Notes: generated by a model from the letters alone, not told the origin. Shown: positions 1 through 8,887, counted from the first letter of the stretch. The stretch: 64,000 bases of DNA from Caulobacteraceae bacterium (GCA_947475875.1 CANJME010000011.1:1-64000), one strand, 5' to 3'. Translations and numbers: made by a program.

Positions 1-59
1 ACATCAACCTGCCGCAGCTTGGCGACGATCTCTTCCGGCTTGTAACGAACCCTTGCCAT
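1..59 (-). CDS. IS3-family transposase OrfA, N-terminal fragment (runs off the window)
   Basis: The first 19 codons read leftward from an ATG at 57-59 and begin MARVRYKPEEIVAKL, the characteristic opening of IS3-family OrfA proteins. These carry a helix-turn-helix DNA-binding domain that, fused by frameshift to OrfB, makes the DDE transposase. The rest of the gene lies outside the window, so nothing can be said about whether it is intact. The start is supported by a GGATGGAGAG stretch just upstream on the minus strand. Family assignment is from the N-terminus only. Confidence 0.75.
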   Translation of the reverse strand, partial: MARVRYKPEEIVAKLRQVD

Positions 60-127
60 CTCTCCATCCTCATAAAAGTGGCCCTAAGACCAACATTGCG
101 GGTGGATCACTTCAAGGGGTGCAGACC
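1..127 (-). mobile_element. Left-hand edge of an IS3-family insertion sequence
   Basis: The transposase start at 59 is followed by about 70 noncoding bases. Read on the minus strand, the sequence TGGTCTGCACCCCTTGAAG ends near 127 and resembles the TG-starting terminal inverted repeats of IS3 elements. The exact end is my estimate, because the opposite terminus is outside the window. The element stops about 30 bp from the CCA end of the tRNA-Thr gene. Confidence 0.5.
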
Positions 128-157
128 ATTCCCCTCCCCCGCTGCGCAGGGAAGGTT

Positions 158-233
158 TGGTGCCGCTTGGGTGACTCGAACACCCGACCCCATCATTACG
201 AATGATGTGCTCTACCGGCTGAGCTAAAGCGGC
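158..233 (-). tRNA. tRNA-Thr (anticodon CGU)
   Basis: A 76-nt cloverleaf reads leftward from 233. The acceptor stem GCCGCTT pairs fully with AAGCGGC, followed by discriminator A and an encoded CCA at 160-158. The D arm contains AGCTCAGCCGGTAGAGC, the anticodon loop is TTCGTAA (anticodon CGT, reading ACG), and the T arm contains GGTTCGA-type GTGTTCGAGTC. All elements have canonical length. An IS end lies 30 bp beyond the 3' end. Confidence 0.95.
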
Positions 234-384
234 CCATTGCAGGGTGGCGCTTCTTAGACGCCGGGCGGGCGATTGCCAAGGGACGCCCGCGTGCGCCCCT
301 CTAGCATCGATCGGGCATTTTGTGTCATCTAGGCAGAATGGTGATCTCGCGGGGACAGCGGGACCCTGAGGAGGAGTTTGCATC

Positions 385-2670
385 ATGAAATTCGCGCTTG
401 CGGCTGCGGCCGTTGGAGGCCTGGCCGGCCTAGTCGGCCTTTCCCTGGTTTCGGCATCCCTGGCCCAGCCAGCGGCGCCGAATGGTCAGGCGCTGTTCAA
501 CGGCGTCTGTTCGGGCTGTCACACCAAGGAAGATCGCGCCGACTTCTCGCAAGCTGAACTCGTCGCCACCATGACCAGCGGCGCCATGTCCCCGATGGCC
601 CAGGGCGCAAACGGCGGCCGCGGCTGGTCGCCGGCCGAGATCCAGGCCGTTGCCAATTACATCAAGGGCGTGACCCCGCCGGCGCCGGCAGCAGCGCCTG
701 CAGGCGCGCCGGCAGATGGCGCCAACGCGACAGGGACGCCCGGCGGACGCGCCGGCGCGCCGGCGGGCGGCCGGGCCGGAGCAGCGGGGCGCGGCGGAGC
801 ATCAGCCGGCGGAGCGGCCGCTGCCGCGGGTGGAGCCGCGGCCGCCGGCGGACGCGGGGGCGGCGCCCCCTCCCAGGCCAAGCCCGGCTATGTCCAGCCG
901 CCCGAAAATTCCGCCGGCCTCTACCCCACCGCCGGCGAAGGGCCCTATCAACAGCGTTGCGCGACCTGCCATGGAACGGGCGTGGGCGGCGCGCCACCCT
1001 ATTCCACCCTCGAAAAAATGAGCCCCGAAGCGGTCTACGCCGCGCTGAAACCGGGCGGCAAGATGGCCGGCAACGCCACGGGCCTGAACGACAACGTGCT
1101 CTACGGCATCACCCGCTACATCACCGGCAAGTCGCCAACACCGAACAGTCTGGCTGGCGTCAACGACAAGACCTGCACCACCACGCCGGCCATCCGCAAC
1201 GCGCCCGCCGCCCAGCAATGGAATGGCAACGGCAAGGAAGTCACTCAAACTCGCTATCAGCCGAACCCGGGCTTTACCGCCGAGCAGGTGCCCAATCTGA
1301 AGGTCAAGTGGGCCTTCTCCTATCCGGGCACCAAGAATTCGGCCCCGGTGATCTGGGGCGACCGCGTTTTCGTGGCGAGCATGGGCGGCCACGCCTATTC
1401 GCTCGATACCAAGACCGGCTGCGTGCACTGGCGCTATGACTGGGGCGGCGGCACTCGCGCCACCATGTCAGTCGGCCCTCTGGCTTCGGCGCCGAGCAAG
1501 TTCGCCCTGTTCATCGGCGACGACCGCGCCTGGGTCCGGGCGCTGGACGCGGGCTCGGGCCGTGAACTGTGGAAAGTGCAGGTCGACACGCACAAGGTCG
1601 GCCGTATCACCGGCTCGCCGACCCTCTATGACAATGTCCTCTACGCGACCCTGTCCTACGCCGAGGAAAGTCAGGGCAATGTGGCGACCTATCCCTGCTG
1701 CACCGGTATCGGCAAGGTCGTCGCCGTCGACGTCCGCACCGGGCGCATCCTGTGGTCGAACAATGTGCTGGGCAATGTGACACCGCAGCCGACCCGCCGC
1801 AATATGGCGGGCACCCAGATGTACGGTCCCGCCGGCGGGGCGATCTGGTCGGCGCCGGCCATCGACGCCAAGCGTGGACAGCTCTACGTCGCCACCGGCG
1901 ATTCCTACACCGAGGTCAATCACCCGGCCTCGGACGCTGTCGTCGCCATGGATCTGAAGACCGGCCGCATCAAATGGACCAAGCAGGTGCTGGCCAACGA
2001 CAACTTCATGTCGGGCACTGTCAACGGGCCCACCGGCACGCGCGGCCCGGATTACGACTTCGGGCAGTCGCCCGTGCTGGTGAAAGTCGGCAATCGCGAC
2101 ATTCTGATCGCCGCCAACAAGTCTTCGGTCATCTACGGCATGAACCCCGACACCGGCGAGTACGTCTGGCCGGAAAGCTCGATGCAGAAATACGGCATCG
2201 GCGGCGCCAGCGGCGGGTTCATGTGGGGCTCTGCCACGGACGGGGTGCGCTTCTACGCAACCTCGAACGACGCGCCCGGCCGGGGCAAACCGGGGATCGT
2301 CGCGGTCGATGTCAACGATGGACACCTGCTGTGGCGCTATGACTCGCAAGCGGTCCCGACCTGCACCGCCTGGTCCGGCCAGTGCAGCCAGGGCTATGCG
2401 GCAGCGGCGACCGCCATTCCCGGCGCCGTCTTCGCGCCTGGCAAGGACGGACACTTAAGGGCCTTCGCGGCCGCCGACGGCAAAATGATCTGGGATTACG
2501 ACACCGCCCAGCAGGTCGACACCGTCAACGGTCTCAAGGGCCAGTGGGGCGGCACCCTCGACATGGGCGGGGCGACCGTCGCCGGCGGCCAGCTGTTCAT
2601 TCACTCCGGCTACGGCGGCACCGCCGGACCCCGGAACCTGCTGCTGGCGTTCTCGGTGGACGGCAAGTAG
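385..2670 (+). CDS. Secreted two-heme quinoprotein (PQQ) dehydrogenase, polyvinyl-alcohol-dehydrogenase type
   Basis: 761 residues. A Sec signal peptide (about 1-27) is followed by two cytochrome c heme motifs, CSGCH (42-46) and CATCH (192-196). A Gly/Ala/Arg-rich linker (about 100-165) separates them. From about 275 to the end is an eight-bladed PQQ beta-propeller with repeated W-docking-type strands, including an adjacent Cys pair (438-439) in a CCTGIG setting. This matches the PVA dehydrogenase (cytochrome) family, which oxidises secondary alcohols in the periplasm and passes electrons to cytochrome c. Usual family members carry one heme domain; here two are present. AGGAGG lies 8-9 bases before the ATG. 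The actual substrate cannot be read from sequence. Downstream, on the opposite strand, lie an exported esterase and a second exported protein. Confidence 0.8.
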   Translation: MKFALAAAAVGGLAGLVGLSLVSASLAQPAAPNGQALFNGVCSGCHTKEDRADFSQAELVATMTSGAMSPMAQGANGGRGWSPAEIQAVANYIKGVTPPAPAAAPAGAPADGANATGTPGGRAGAPAGGRAGAAGRGGASAGGAAAAAGGAAAAGGRGGGAPSQAKPGYVQPPENSAGLYPTAGEGPYQQRCATCHGTGVGGAPPYSTLEKMSPEAVYAALKPGGKMAGNATGLNDNVLYGITRYITGKSPTPNSLAGVNDKTCTTTPAIRNAPAAQQWNGNGKEVTQTRYQPNPGFTAEQVPNLKVKWAFSYPGTKNSAPVIWGDRVFVASMGGHAYSLDTKTGCVHWRYDWGGGTRATMSVGPLASAPSKFALFIGDDRAWVRALDAGSGRELWKVQVDTHKVGRITGSPTLYDNVLYATLSYAEESQGNVATYPCCTGIGKVVAVDVRTGRILWSNNVLGNVTPQPTRRNMAGTQMYGPAGGAIWSAPAIDAKRGQLYVATGDSYTEVNHPASDAVVAMDLKTGRIKWTKQVLANDNFMSGTVNGPTGTRGPDYDFGQSPVLVKVGNRDILIAANKSSVIYGMNPDTGEYVWPESSMQKYGIGGASGGFMWGSATDGVRFYATSNDAPGRGKPGIVAVDVNDGHLLWRYDSQAVPTCTAWSGQCSQGYAAAATAIPGAVFAPGKDGHLRAFAAADGKMIWDYDTAQQVDTVNGLKGQWGGTLDMGGATVAGGQLFIHSGYGGTAGPRNLLLAFSVDGK

Positions 2671-2684
2671 CGCTCAAGCAGCGA

Positions 2685-2705
2685 GCCCCGGACTTGATCC
2701 GGGGC
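2685..2705. repeat. REP-like hairpin, copy A
   Basis: Perfect 8-bp stem (GCCCCGGA/TCCGGGGC) around CTTGA, just after the dehydrogenase stop. The 13-bp core CGGACTTGATCCG recurs in reverse orientation at 6174-6194. Confidence 0.7.
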
Positions 2706-2732
2706 GAACGTTAGCGCGAACTAAAATGCCCG

Positions 2733-2907
2733 CCTGCGCGCGCCTCAGCGCGCAGGGAAATAAGTACACGGAGATCACGGAGGAGACACGGAGCACACAG
2801 AGAGTCTGAGCATGCTCGGACAACTCCGTGATCTCCGTGCATGCCTTCGGGCTTGCCCGAAGGCCGGTGATCTCTGTGCACCTATTTCCGCCGCGCCGAA
2901 GGCGCGG
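2733..2907. repeat. Compound palindromic intergenic element
   Basis: This gap between two convergent genes is built of nested inverted repeats. A CCTGCGCGC/GCGCGCAGG hairpin lies at 2733-2756. A perfect 16-bp inverted repeat, CACGGAGATCACGGAG, lies at 2767-2782 and its complement at 2824-2839. A 10-bp stem, GCCTTCGGGC/GCCCGAAGGC, lies at 2843-2864. A degenerate third arm (GTGATCTCTGTG) starts at 2867, and a CCGCGCC-GAA-GGCGCGG hairpin lies at 2891-2907, directly beside the stop codon of the leftward gene, where it could act as its terminator. No coding signal is visible. The CTCCGTG/CTCTGTG octamer style is seen in dispersed repeats of unrelated bacteria. Confidence 0.7.
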
Positions 2908-2908
2908 G

Positions 2909-4012
2909 TTACCGCGCCGCGGACTTGCCCTGTGCGGCGGCTCTCTCGGCTTCTCTTGCGCCGGCGAGGACGTTTTCCAGGCCATAGTTGCCCTCGTGGC
3001 AGGCGTACTCGAACAGGCCCCCGCCTTGGGTCGGATAGAATTCGTATTCCCCGCCCCAGGATGTCGCCCACACCGTCGGGTCATCGATCGTGAACTGATA
3101 GAGCAGCCGATCGCGGCCGACGCGGGTGAACTTCTCAGTCAGCTTGAGGTTGCCGTCCGAGCCCTGGAAGCTGGTCGACGGGTGGTAGTTGGTGGTCTCG
3201 ACCACGAGGGTGTCGCCTTCCCAGTGGCCGATGGAATCGCCGAACCAGGGCTTCACACCGTCCGTGCGGTGCTTGCCGCCGATGCGCACGATACGCACGT
3301 CGTGGACCATCTCCAGCCAGATAGCGACCGAGTCCTTGCCCTGTACGATGCGGATATTGTTGTTGTAATAGCCGTTCGGCAGCATCGGCCCAGCGGTATT
3401 GCCGAAGGCCAGGCACCGCTCGGCCGCCGGCCGCAGTTCGGGATTGTCCATGGCCCCGGCGCGCTGGACAGCGTTCTCGCCGGCGGCGTCGTCTGCCTCG
3501 CGCTGGGCCTGGGCGGCCCGGCCGGCCCCGCCGCCGGCTTTGGGGATCGCCGGCGGAATGCGGCCGTTGGCGGTGGTGGTGATGAACGAGGTGCGCGGCT
3601 CGCCGCCCACCCGCATGACATTGGTGGTCAGATCCTTCCAGCCGGCGTTATAGCCGCAGTCTCTACCCGCCGCGCCTGACCCCCCCTTGGTGGTCGGGTT
3701 GCAGTTTTTGTTGGTGGTGTCCTCGGCGCCGATGGTGACGGGGGTGGGACGGTTTTCGTAGGTCGCCTTGTCCTGGGCCTTGCCTTCCGCCGAGCGGACT
3801 TCGTCAGGCGTCATCACCTTGCGATCGCCGTACTGCGGCGAGCGCTGCAGCGGCGTGATCGTCACGTTGGTCCAGGTGCCCTGGATGTCGGCGACACCGA
3901 AGGCGGTGCGCGGAGCCTTGTACCGGGCCGGAGCCTGCGCGGCGCTGACGCCGGAGAACGCGACGGAAATGACCGCGACGCTGCAGATCGAAGCGAGCAG
4001 ACTGGACTTCAT
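2909..4012 (-). CDS. Secreted protein of unknown function (GHWEGDTLVVETTN / YACHEGN family)
   Basis: 367 residues from an ATG at 4012, with GGGAGAG upstream. An in-frame opening extends further upstream but gives an unlikely low-complexity extension, and the chosen start begins a clear signal peptide (about 1-25, ending SAAQA). The body carries GHWEGDTLVVETTN, a FTIDDP segment and a C-terminal YACHEGNYGLENVLAGAR block. I recognise these as hallmarks of a large uncharacterised family, common in Acidobacteria and sphingomonads, with no assigned reaction. Residues about 175-215 are Gly/Ala/Arg/Gln-rich. It is 125 bp from, and co-directional with, the upstream esterase, so the two may be cotranscribed. 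Confidence 0.75.
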   Translation of the reverse strand: MKSSLLASICSVAVISVAFSGVSAAQAPARYKAPRTAFGVADIQGTWTNVTITPLQRSPQYGDRKVMTPDEVRSAEGKAQDKATYENRPTPVTIGAEDTTNKNCNPTTKGGSGAAGRDCGYNAGWKDLTTNVMRVGGEPRTSFITTTANGRIPPAIPKAGGGAGRAAQAQREADDAAGENAVQRAGAMDNPELRPAAERCLAFGNTAGPMLPNGYYNNNIRIVQGKDSVAIWLEMVHDVRIVRIGGKHRTDGVKPWFGDSIGHWEGDTLVVETTNYHPSTSFQGSDGNLKLTEKFTRVGRDRLLYQFTIDDPTVWATSWGGEYEFYPTQGGGLFEYACHEGNYGLENVLAGAREAERAAAQGKSAAR

Positions 4013-4137
4013 AACGCACTCTCCCTTGAGCGCGCCGGCCGCGAAACGAGAGGCCCGCGTGCCGGCCCTGGTTTGGTTCCAGCCTGCAGCATACCCCGAG
4101 TTCGCGGTTTGGGTAGCGCCAATCGCCCTCGCGGCTC

Positions 4138-5730
4138 TTAGGTGTGCGGCTGGCTCTCGGTGAAGTTCAACAGGGCGTCCTGCATCTTGGTGGTGACGCG
4201 CGGGCCTGAGTTGCTGAACTCCAGCAGGTTGTCGTTGGCAACATTGTACTTGTCCCACTGCGGCCCGCCCGCTGCGCCCGGGTTCAGGTACTTGGCGAAC
4301 GAGGCCCAATAGGCGTTCATCGTCTGGGCCGTGGCCAGGTCCTCGCCCGCGTAGCCCCGGTTCGAGTTGAACACATAGGGGATGTCGGCGGCGTGGCGGG
4401 CGCCGCGAACGCCGGCGGCAATGCGGGCGGCCGGGGCCTCATAGGAGAAGTAGTACAGCCAGATCGGCTTGCCCTGGCGGGTTTGCAGGCGCGCGACGTT
4501 GCGGTTCGGCTCGGTCATGCGAAGCACGGTCCAGTAGTCGTTGATCAGCTGGGCGTCGGAGAGGCGGTTCGCCGGATTGAACACCTGCGCCATGCGGGCC
4601 CGGTTCGGCACCTCGTTCAGCGCGGCCGGCAGGCTGTTTTGCATGTTGTAGAGGCTGGCGTCGTTGGAATTGCCGCCGATCATGACCGCGACCTTGGCGT
4701 CGCCCTTTTCAAAGCCTTCGGTGATGCCATAGCGGATCGATTTGCCGTCCACCGTCGGATAGGCGCGGGTGTTATCGAAATAGCCCTGGCTGGCCGGGAA
4801 GGCGGTCAGCGGCAGGCGGCGCAGGGCGGCGGCGGCGGCGGCCGTATCGCCGGTCACGCCGGCGGCGGAGGCGGCGCGCGCCGAATAGGCGTCGATGGCG
4901 GCGCGGTTGCCCGGCACGTTTCGCGGGAAGCCCGACTGCGATATGGCGCCGCGGAAAAGCCCGCGCGCTTCCGGCGAGATGACGAGATAGAGCACGGACA
5001 CAGCGCCGGCGGATTCGCCGAAGATGGTGACCTTGGCCGGATCGCCGCCGAACGCGCCGATGTTGGACTGCACCCACTTCAGCGAGGCGATCTGGTCGAG
5101 CAGGCCGAAGTTGGCCGGCTGGCCTTCCTTGGTCAGGGCCGGGTGCGAGAACCAGCCGGCTCTGCCCAGGCGATAGTTGATGGTGACGACGACGATGCCC
5201 TGTTTGACAAAGCGGGTGCCGTCATAGGCCGAGCCCTGGCCGGAGGTGAACGAGCCGCCGTGGATATAGACCATCACCGGCAACTTATCGCCGGGCTTGG
5301 CGCCCTCGGGCTTTTGTACATTGAGATAGAGGCAGTCTTCGTTGGGCGCGGCGCAGCCGCCGCCCGGCTCGAAGGCGTCACGCACGCCAGTCCATTTGGC
5401 GGCCGGCGCCGGCGGCTTCCAGCGCAGGTCGACGACCGGCGGGGCGGCATAGGGAATGCCCTGGAAACGGGCGACCTCGTCGATGATCACGCCGCGCAGC
5501 TCGCCCGTCGAGATCTTGACGTTCTGCTTGGCCATGGTGGTGTAGTCCACCGGCGGAGCAGCCGCCCGTCCGCCTCCACGACCCGCAGGCGCCCCGCCCC
5601 GAGCCGGCGCGCCGGCCGCCGCGCCCGCGCCGCCCCGGCCGCTGGCCGGGGGTTGCGACATCGCCGCGGTTGAAAGGCTGATGATCGATACGGCTGTCGC
5701 CGCGACGAGCAGGATGCGTTTGACGGACAT
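4138..5730 (-). CDS. Secreted type B carboxylesterase
   Basis: 530 residues, alpha/beta-hydrolase fold. A signal peptide (about 1-25) and a Gly/Ala/Arg linker (26-60) precede the esterase domain. Visible motifs are EDCLYLNV (131-138), the oxyanion HGGSF (157-161), the nucleophile GESAG with Ser240, and a catalytic His446 in RHAADIPYVF. The acid that is Glu in most members appears to be Asp357 (GGNSNDASL). It hydrolyses carboxylic esters; the natural substrate is unknown. GGGGAG lies about 10 bases before the ATG. The linker resembles the one in the quinoprotein dehydrogenase at 385-2670, which hints that the exported enzymes work together, but this is inference. Confidence 0.88.
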   Translation of the reverse strand: MSVKRILLVAATAVSIISLSTAAMSQPPASGRGGAGAAAGAPARGGAPAGRGGGRAAAPPVDYTTMAKQNVKISTGELRGVIIDEVARFQGIPYAAPPVVDLRWKPPAPAAKWTGVRDAFEPGGGCAAPNEDCLYLNVQKPEGAKPGDKLPVMVYIHGGSFTSGQGSAYDGTRFVKQGIVVVTINYRLGRAGWFSHPALTKEGQPANFGLLDQIASLKWVQSNIGAFGGDPAKVTIFGESAGAVSVLYLVISPEARGLFRGAISQSGFPRNVPGNRAAIDAYSARAASAAGVTGDTAAAAAALRRLPLTAFPASQGYFDNTRAYPTVDGKSIRYGITEGFEKGDAKVAVMIGGNSNDASLYNMQNSLPAALNEVPNRARMAQVFNPANRLSDAQLINDYWTVLRMTEPNRNVARLQTRQGKPIWLYYFSYEAPAARIAAGVRGARHAADIPYVFNSNRGYAGEDLATAQTMNAYWASFAKYLNPGAAGGPQWDKYNVANDNLLEFSNSGPRVTTKMQDALLNFTESQPHT

Positions 5731-5888
5731 GTGGTGAAGGCTCCCCAGGATTGCCCGGTCTTAAGCCGCCGGGACGATTGGGCTCTTTTTCGGACGGATG
5801 GGGCGCGGTGTAAAGCGCTGGCTTGCGTTGCGGCTTATCCTCCGGACATGGATCGAAACTGCACAGATGCAGGGTTATGGAGGGTCTC

Positions 5889-6104
5889 ATGAGCGTCTCC
5901 GTCCGTTCCATCGCCCTGGCCGTCCTGCTGGTCGGCGCCAGTCAGGTATCGCCGAAGGTTATGCGGGTCAGGGTGGAGGACGAGCTGTACGTTGACCAGG
6001 ACGACCCGCCGGACCGGATCATTACCATCCGCAAGACCATTCGTGGCTTCAGCTTTGCCCGACGGCGCGGAGAGGCGCCCACCAATTGGGTGCGATGTTC
6101 ATAG
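5889..6104 (+). CDS. Small exported protein, hypothetical
   Basis: 71 residues from an ATG with GGAG 6-9 bases upstream. The N-terminus (MSVSVRSIALAVLLVGASQ) looks like a short signal peptide. The remainder is charged, with an acidic stretch (DDPPDRI) then a basic one (FARRRG). I recognise no family. It diverges from the esterase and is followed by a hairpin at 6115-6138. Coding status is uncertain because the frame could be extended upstream and there is no motif evidence. Confidence 0.45.
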   Translation: MSVSVRSIALAVLLVGASQVSPKVMRVRVEDELYVDQDDPPDRIITIRKTIRGFSFARRRGEAPTNWVRCS

Positions 6105-6114
6105 CAAACTAAAA

Positions 6115-6138
6115 GGCGGCTCCGTCGCCGGAGCCGCC
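6115..6138 (-). terminator. Rho-independent terminator downstream of pnp
   Basis: Perfect 9-bp stem GGCGGCTCC/GGAGCCGCC with a 6-nt loop. Read leftward it is followed by TTTTAG, as expected for the end of the pnp transcript. It may also end the small rightward gene at 5889-6104. Confidence 0.75.
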
Positions 6139-6173
6139 TCTCAGATTTCAGTGCGGGCGTTAGCCCCTCCACC

Positions 6174-6194
6174 CCCTCGGATCAAGTCCGAGGG
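6174..6194. repeat. REP-like hairpin, copy B
   Basis: 8-bp stem CCCTCGGA/TCCGAGGG around TCAAG. The core is the reverse complement of the core of the copy at 2685-2705. A second, unrelated hairpin (CTCCCCAG/CTGGGGAG) follows at 6212-6232. Confidence 0.65.
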
Positions 6195-6244
6195 CTAAAG
6201 GCGCGGTCCCCCTCCCCAGCATGACTGGGGAGATGTTTTGGGAA

Positions 6245-8395
6245 CTACGCCTCCGCGTCTTCCCGGTCCCGTTTGGCCGGCGCGATCTCTTCGCCGGTTT
6301 CCTGGTCGACGACCTTCATCGAGAGCTTGGTCTTGCCGCGATCGTCGAAGCCGATGAGCTTCACTTTCACGATCTGGCCTTCGGTCAGCACGTCCGAGGG
6401 CTTGGCGACCCGTTCATTGCTGATCTGGCTGACGTGAACCAAACCATCCTTGGCGCCGAAGAAGTTCACGAAAGCGCCGAAATCGACGACCTTCACGACC
6501 TTGCCTTCATAGATGGCGCCGATTTCCGGCTCGCTGGTCAGGCTCTTGATCCAGTCGATCGCCGCCTTGATCTTGTTGAGGTCTGCCGCGGCCACCTTGA
6601 TCAGGCCTTCGTCGTTGACGTCGACCTTGGCGCCGGTGGTGGCGACGATCTCGCGGATCACCTTGCCGCCGGTGCCGATGACGTCGCGGATCTTGTCCAC
6701 GGGAATCTGGATGGTCTCGATCCGCGGGGCGAATTCGCCGACTTCGGGGCGGGCGCCGTCGATGGCCTTGGCCATTTCACCGAGGATGTGAAGACGGCCG
6801 GCTTTCGCCTGCTCGAGCGCCTTCTTCATGATCTCCTCGTTGATGCCGGCGATCTTGATGTCCATTTGCAGCGAGGTGATGCCGTCTTCAGTGCCGGCGA
6901 CCTTGAAGTCCATGTCGCCGAGGTGGTCTTCGTCACCGAGGATATCCGAGAGCACAACGTAGCCGTCCGGCTCCAGGATCAGGCCCATGGCGATGCCGGA
7001 AACGGGCTTGGCCAGCGGCACGCCCGCATCCATCAGGGCCAGCGACGAGCCGCACACAGTGGCCATCGAGGACGAGCCATTGGACTCGGTAATCTCGGAG
7101 ACCAGGCGGATCGTGTAGGGGAAGTCTTCCTTGGCTGGCAGCATCGGACGGATGGCCCGCCAGGCGAGCTTGCCGTGGCCGATTTCGCGGCGGCCGGCGC
7201 CGCCCATACGGCCGGTTTCGCCGACGCTGTAGGGAGGGAAGTTGTAGTGCAGCAGGAAGGCCTCCTTGTAGGTGCCTTCCAGGCTGTCGATGTACTGCTC
7301 GTCCTCGCCGGTGCCGAGGGTGGCGACCACGAGCGCTTGCGTTTCACCGCGGGTGAACAGGGCCGAGCCGTGGGTGCGGGGCAGGACGCCGACTTCCGAG
7401 ACGATGTCGCGGACCTTGTCGAGGGCGCGGCCGTCGATGCGCTTTTTCGTCTTCAAAACGTCGCGGCGCAGGACGGAAGCTTCCACTTCCTTGAAGGCGT
7501 AACCGAGCTTGGGGGCCTCGATGCCGTGCGGGTTGGCCTCCGACAGGCCGAGATCTTCAAACATCCGCTTCTTGGCGGCGCCGACGGCGGCGTGGCGCTC
7601 GGTTTTGCCCTTGATCTTGTAAGCCGCCTTCACGTCCTCACCGACCAGCTTGGTGATCTTGTCGATGTAGGGGGACAGATCCTCCGGTTCGAACTCGCGC
7701 GGCTCCTTGGCCGAGTGTTCGGCCAGTTCGATGATCGCGTCGATCACCGGCTGGAAGCCGCGGTGGGCGAACATGACGCCGCCCAGCACTTCGTCTTCCG
7801 ACAGTTCGCGGATTTCCGATTCCACCATCATGACGGCGTCGGCGGTGCCGGCGACGACCAGGTCCATGCGGTTTTCGCCGTCGTGGACCTGCTCGAGGGT
7901 CGGGTTGAGGATGTATTCGCCATTGATGAAGCCGACGCGCGCGGCGCCGATCGGGCCCATGAAGGGCACGCCCGAGAGCGTCAGGGCTGCCGAGGCCGCC
8001 ACCAGGGCGACGATATCGGGATCATTTTCCTGATCGTGGGAGAGCACGGTGCAGACGACCTGCGTCTCGTGCTTGTAGCCCTTGACGAACAGCGGGCGGA
8101 TCGGACGGTCGATCAGGCGGGAAACCAGGGTTTCCTTTTCGGTCGGACGGCCTTCGCGCTTGAAATAGCCGCCGGGGATCTTGCCCGCGGCGAAGGTCTT
8201 TTCCTGGTAGTTGACGGTCAGGGGGAAGAAGTCGAGGCCGGGTTTCGGAGCGTGCTCCGAAACGACGGTGGCCAGGACCGTGGTCTCGCCGTAGGTGACC
8301 AGCACAGCGCCATCGGCTTGCCGCGCGACTCGGCCGGTTTCGAAGGTGAGCTTGCGGCCGCCCCAATCGACGGACTTGCGTTTGATATCGAACAT
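6245..8395 (-). CDS. pnp: Polyribonucleotide nucleotidyltransferase (PNPase)
   Basis: 716 residues from the ATG at 8395 ([13 protein letters not shown]). It degrades RNA 3'-5' phosphorolytically and is a core subunit of the degradosome. The order is two RNase PH domains separated by a helical domain, then a KH domain with the GxxG loop [11 protein letters not shown] (about 555-565), then an S1 domain near 620-690 ending in a charged tail. Length matches the family. It is the last gene of the leftward rpsO-pnp unit, and a long leader separates it from rpsO. A terminator lies at 6115-6138. Confidence 0.97.
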   Translation of the reverse strand: MFDIKRKSVDWGGRKLTFETGRVARQADGAVLVTYGETTVLATVVSEHAPKPGLDFFPLTVNYQEKTFAAGKIPGGYFKREGRPTEKETLVSRLIDRPIRPLFVKGYKHETQVVCTVLSHDQENDPDIVALVAASAALTLSGVPFMGPIGAARVGFINGEYILNPTLEQVHDGENRMDLVVAGTADAVMMVESEIRELSEDEVLGGVMFAHRGFQPVIDAIIELAEHSAKEPREFEPEDLSPYIDKITKLVGEDVKAAYKIKGKTERHAAVGAAKKRMFEDLGLSEANPHGIEAPKLGYAFKEVEASVLRRDVLKTKKRIDGRALDKVRDIVSEVGVLPRTHGSALFTRGETQALVVATLGTGEDEQYIDSLEGTYKEAFLLHYNFPPYSVGETGRMGGAGRREIGHGKLAWRAIRPMLPAKEDFPYTIRLVSEITESNGSSSMATVCGSSLALMDAGVPLAKPVSGIAMGLILEPDGYVVLSDILGDEDHLGDMDFKVAGTEDGITSLQMDIKIAGINEEIMKKALEQAKAGRLHILGEMAKAIDGARPEVGEFAPRIETIQIPVDKIRDVIGTGGKVIREIVATTGAKVDVNDEGLIKVAAADLNKIKAAIDWIKSLTSEPEIGAIYEGKVVKVVDFGAFVNFFGAKDGLVHVSQISNERVAKPSDVLTEGQIVKVKLIGFDDRGKTKLSMKVVDQETGEEIAPAKRDREDAEA

Positions 8396-8617
8396 TTTGG
8401 GTTTTTCTTTCTCATTATCCCCGGGGCGTATTCCCTCGGGGGGCGGACAGGGGCGGGCTTTTTCAGGGCTACCGGTGGTCCTCTCCAAACGACAGACGGG
8501 ATGAGGACTGCTTTTGAGCCCTCGCGAACATACAGGCCAATCTGGCCTTAGATGACCCACCGGTTCCGGTCTGTCGCGGAACAGGTGGGGTTTGCCCCAA
8601 TGAGCGGGGCGGAATGC
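8396..8617 (-). promoter_or_regulatory. rpsO-pnp intergenic leader
   Basis: 222 bp without a gene. It contains several inverted repeats: GCCCC/GGGGC right after rpsO, GGCCAGATTGGCC, and an 8-bp long-range pair ACCGGTGG (near 8472) with CCACCGGT (near 8556). In enterobacteria the equivalent leader is cut by RNase III and bound by PNPase for autoregulation. A similar role here is inference from position and structure only. Confidence 0.4.
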
Positions 8618-8887
8618 TTACCGGCGCAGGCCCAGGGTGGTGATCAGCGCGTCGTAACGGCTGACGTCCTTGGACTTGAGGTGATCCAGCAACCGGCGGC
8701 GCTGGCTGACCATATTCAGCAGGCCCCGGCGTGAGTGGTGGTCCTTCTTGTGGGTCTTGAAGTGTTCGGTGAGGTTGGCGATCCGCTCAGAGAGGATCGC
8801 GACCTGAACTTCGGAAGACCCGGTGTCGCCCGTGGTGCGGGCATGGGTTTTGATGAGATCGCTCTTGCGATCAGGCGTTACCGACAT
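8618..8887 (-). CDS. rpsO: 30S ribosomal protein S15
   Basis: 89 residues, full length. It contains the family core [16 protein letters not shown] and the C-terminal [20 protein letters not shown]. It binds 16S rRNA early in assembly of the 30S platform. It sits 18 bp downstream of truB in the leftward operon and upstream of pnp, the usual bacterial order. Confidence 0.98.
   Translation of the reverse strand: MSVTPDRKSDLIKTHARTTGDTGSSEVQVAILSERIANLTEHFKTHKKDHHSRRGLLNMVSQRRRLLDHLKSKDVSRYDALITTLGLRR

Noticed and set aside
84-386. Leftward 100-codon frame near the left end
   Set aside because: It runs through the tRNA-Thr gene and the upstream region of the dehydrogenase; no coding pattern.
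2674-3084. Leftward frame across the 2.7-3.0 kb repeat
   Set aside because: It mainly translates the palindromic repeat and overlaps the true gene at 2909-4012 in another frame; no start context.
6221-8551. Long rightward open frame opposite pnp (about 776 codons)
   Set aside because: It is antisense to a certain PNPase gene and its translation is low-complexity (His/Asp/Gly-rich), as expected for a shadow frame in GC-rich DNA. Similar shadow frames opposite infB, nusA, maeB and the penicillin-binding protein were rejected for the same reason.
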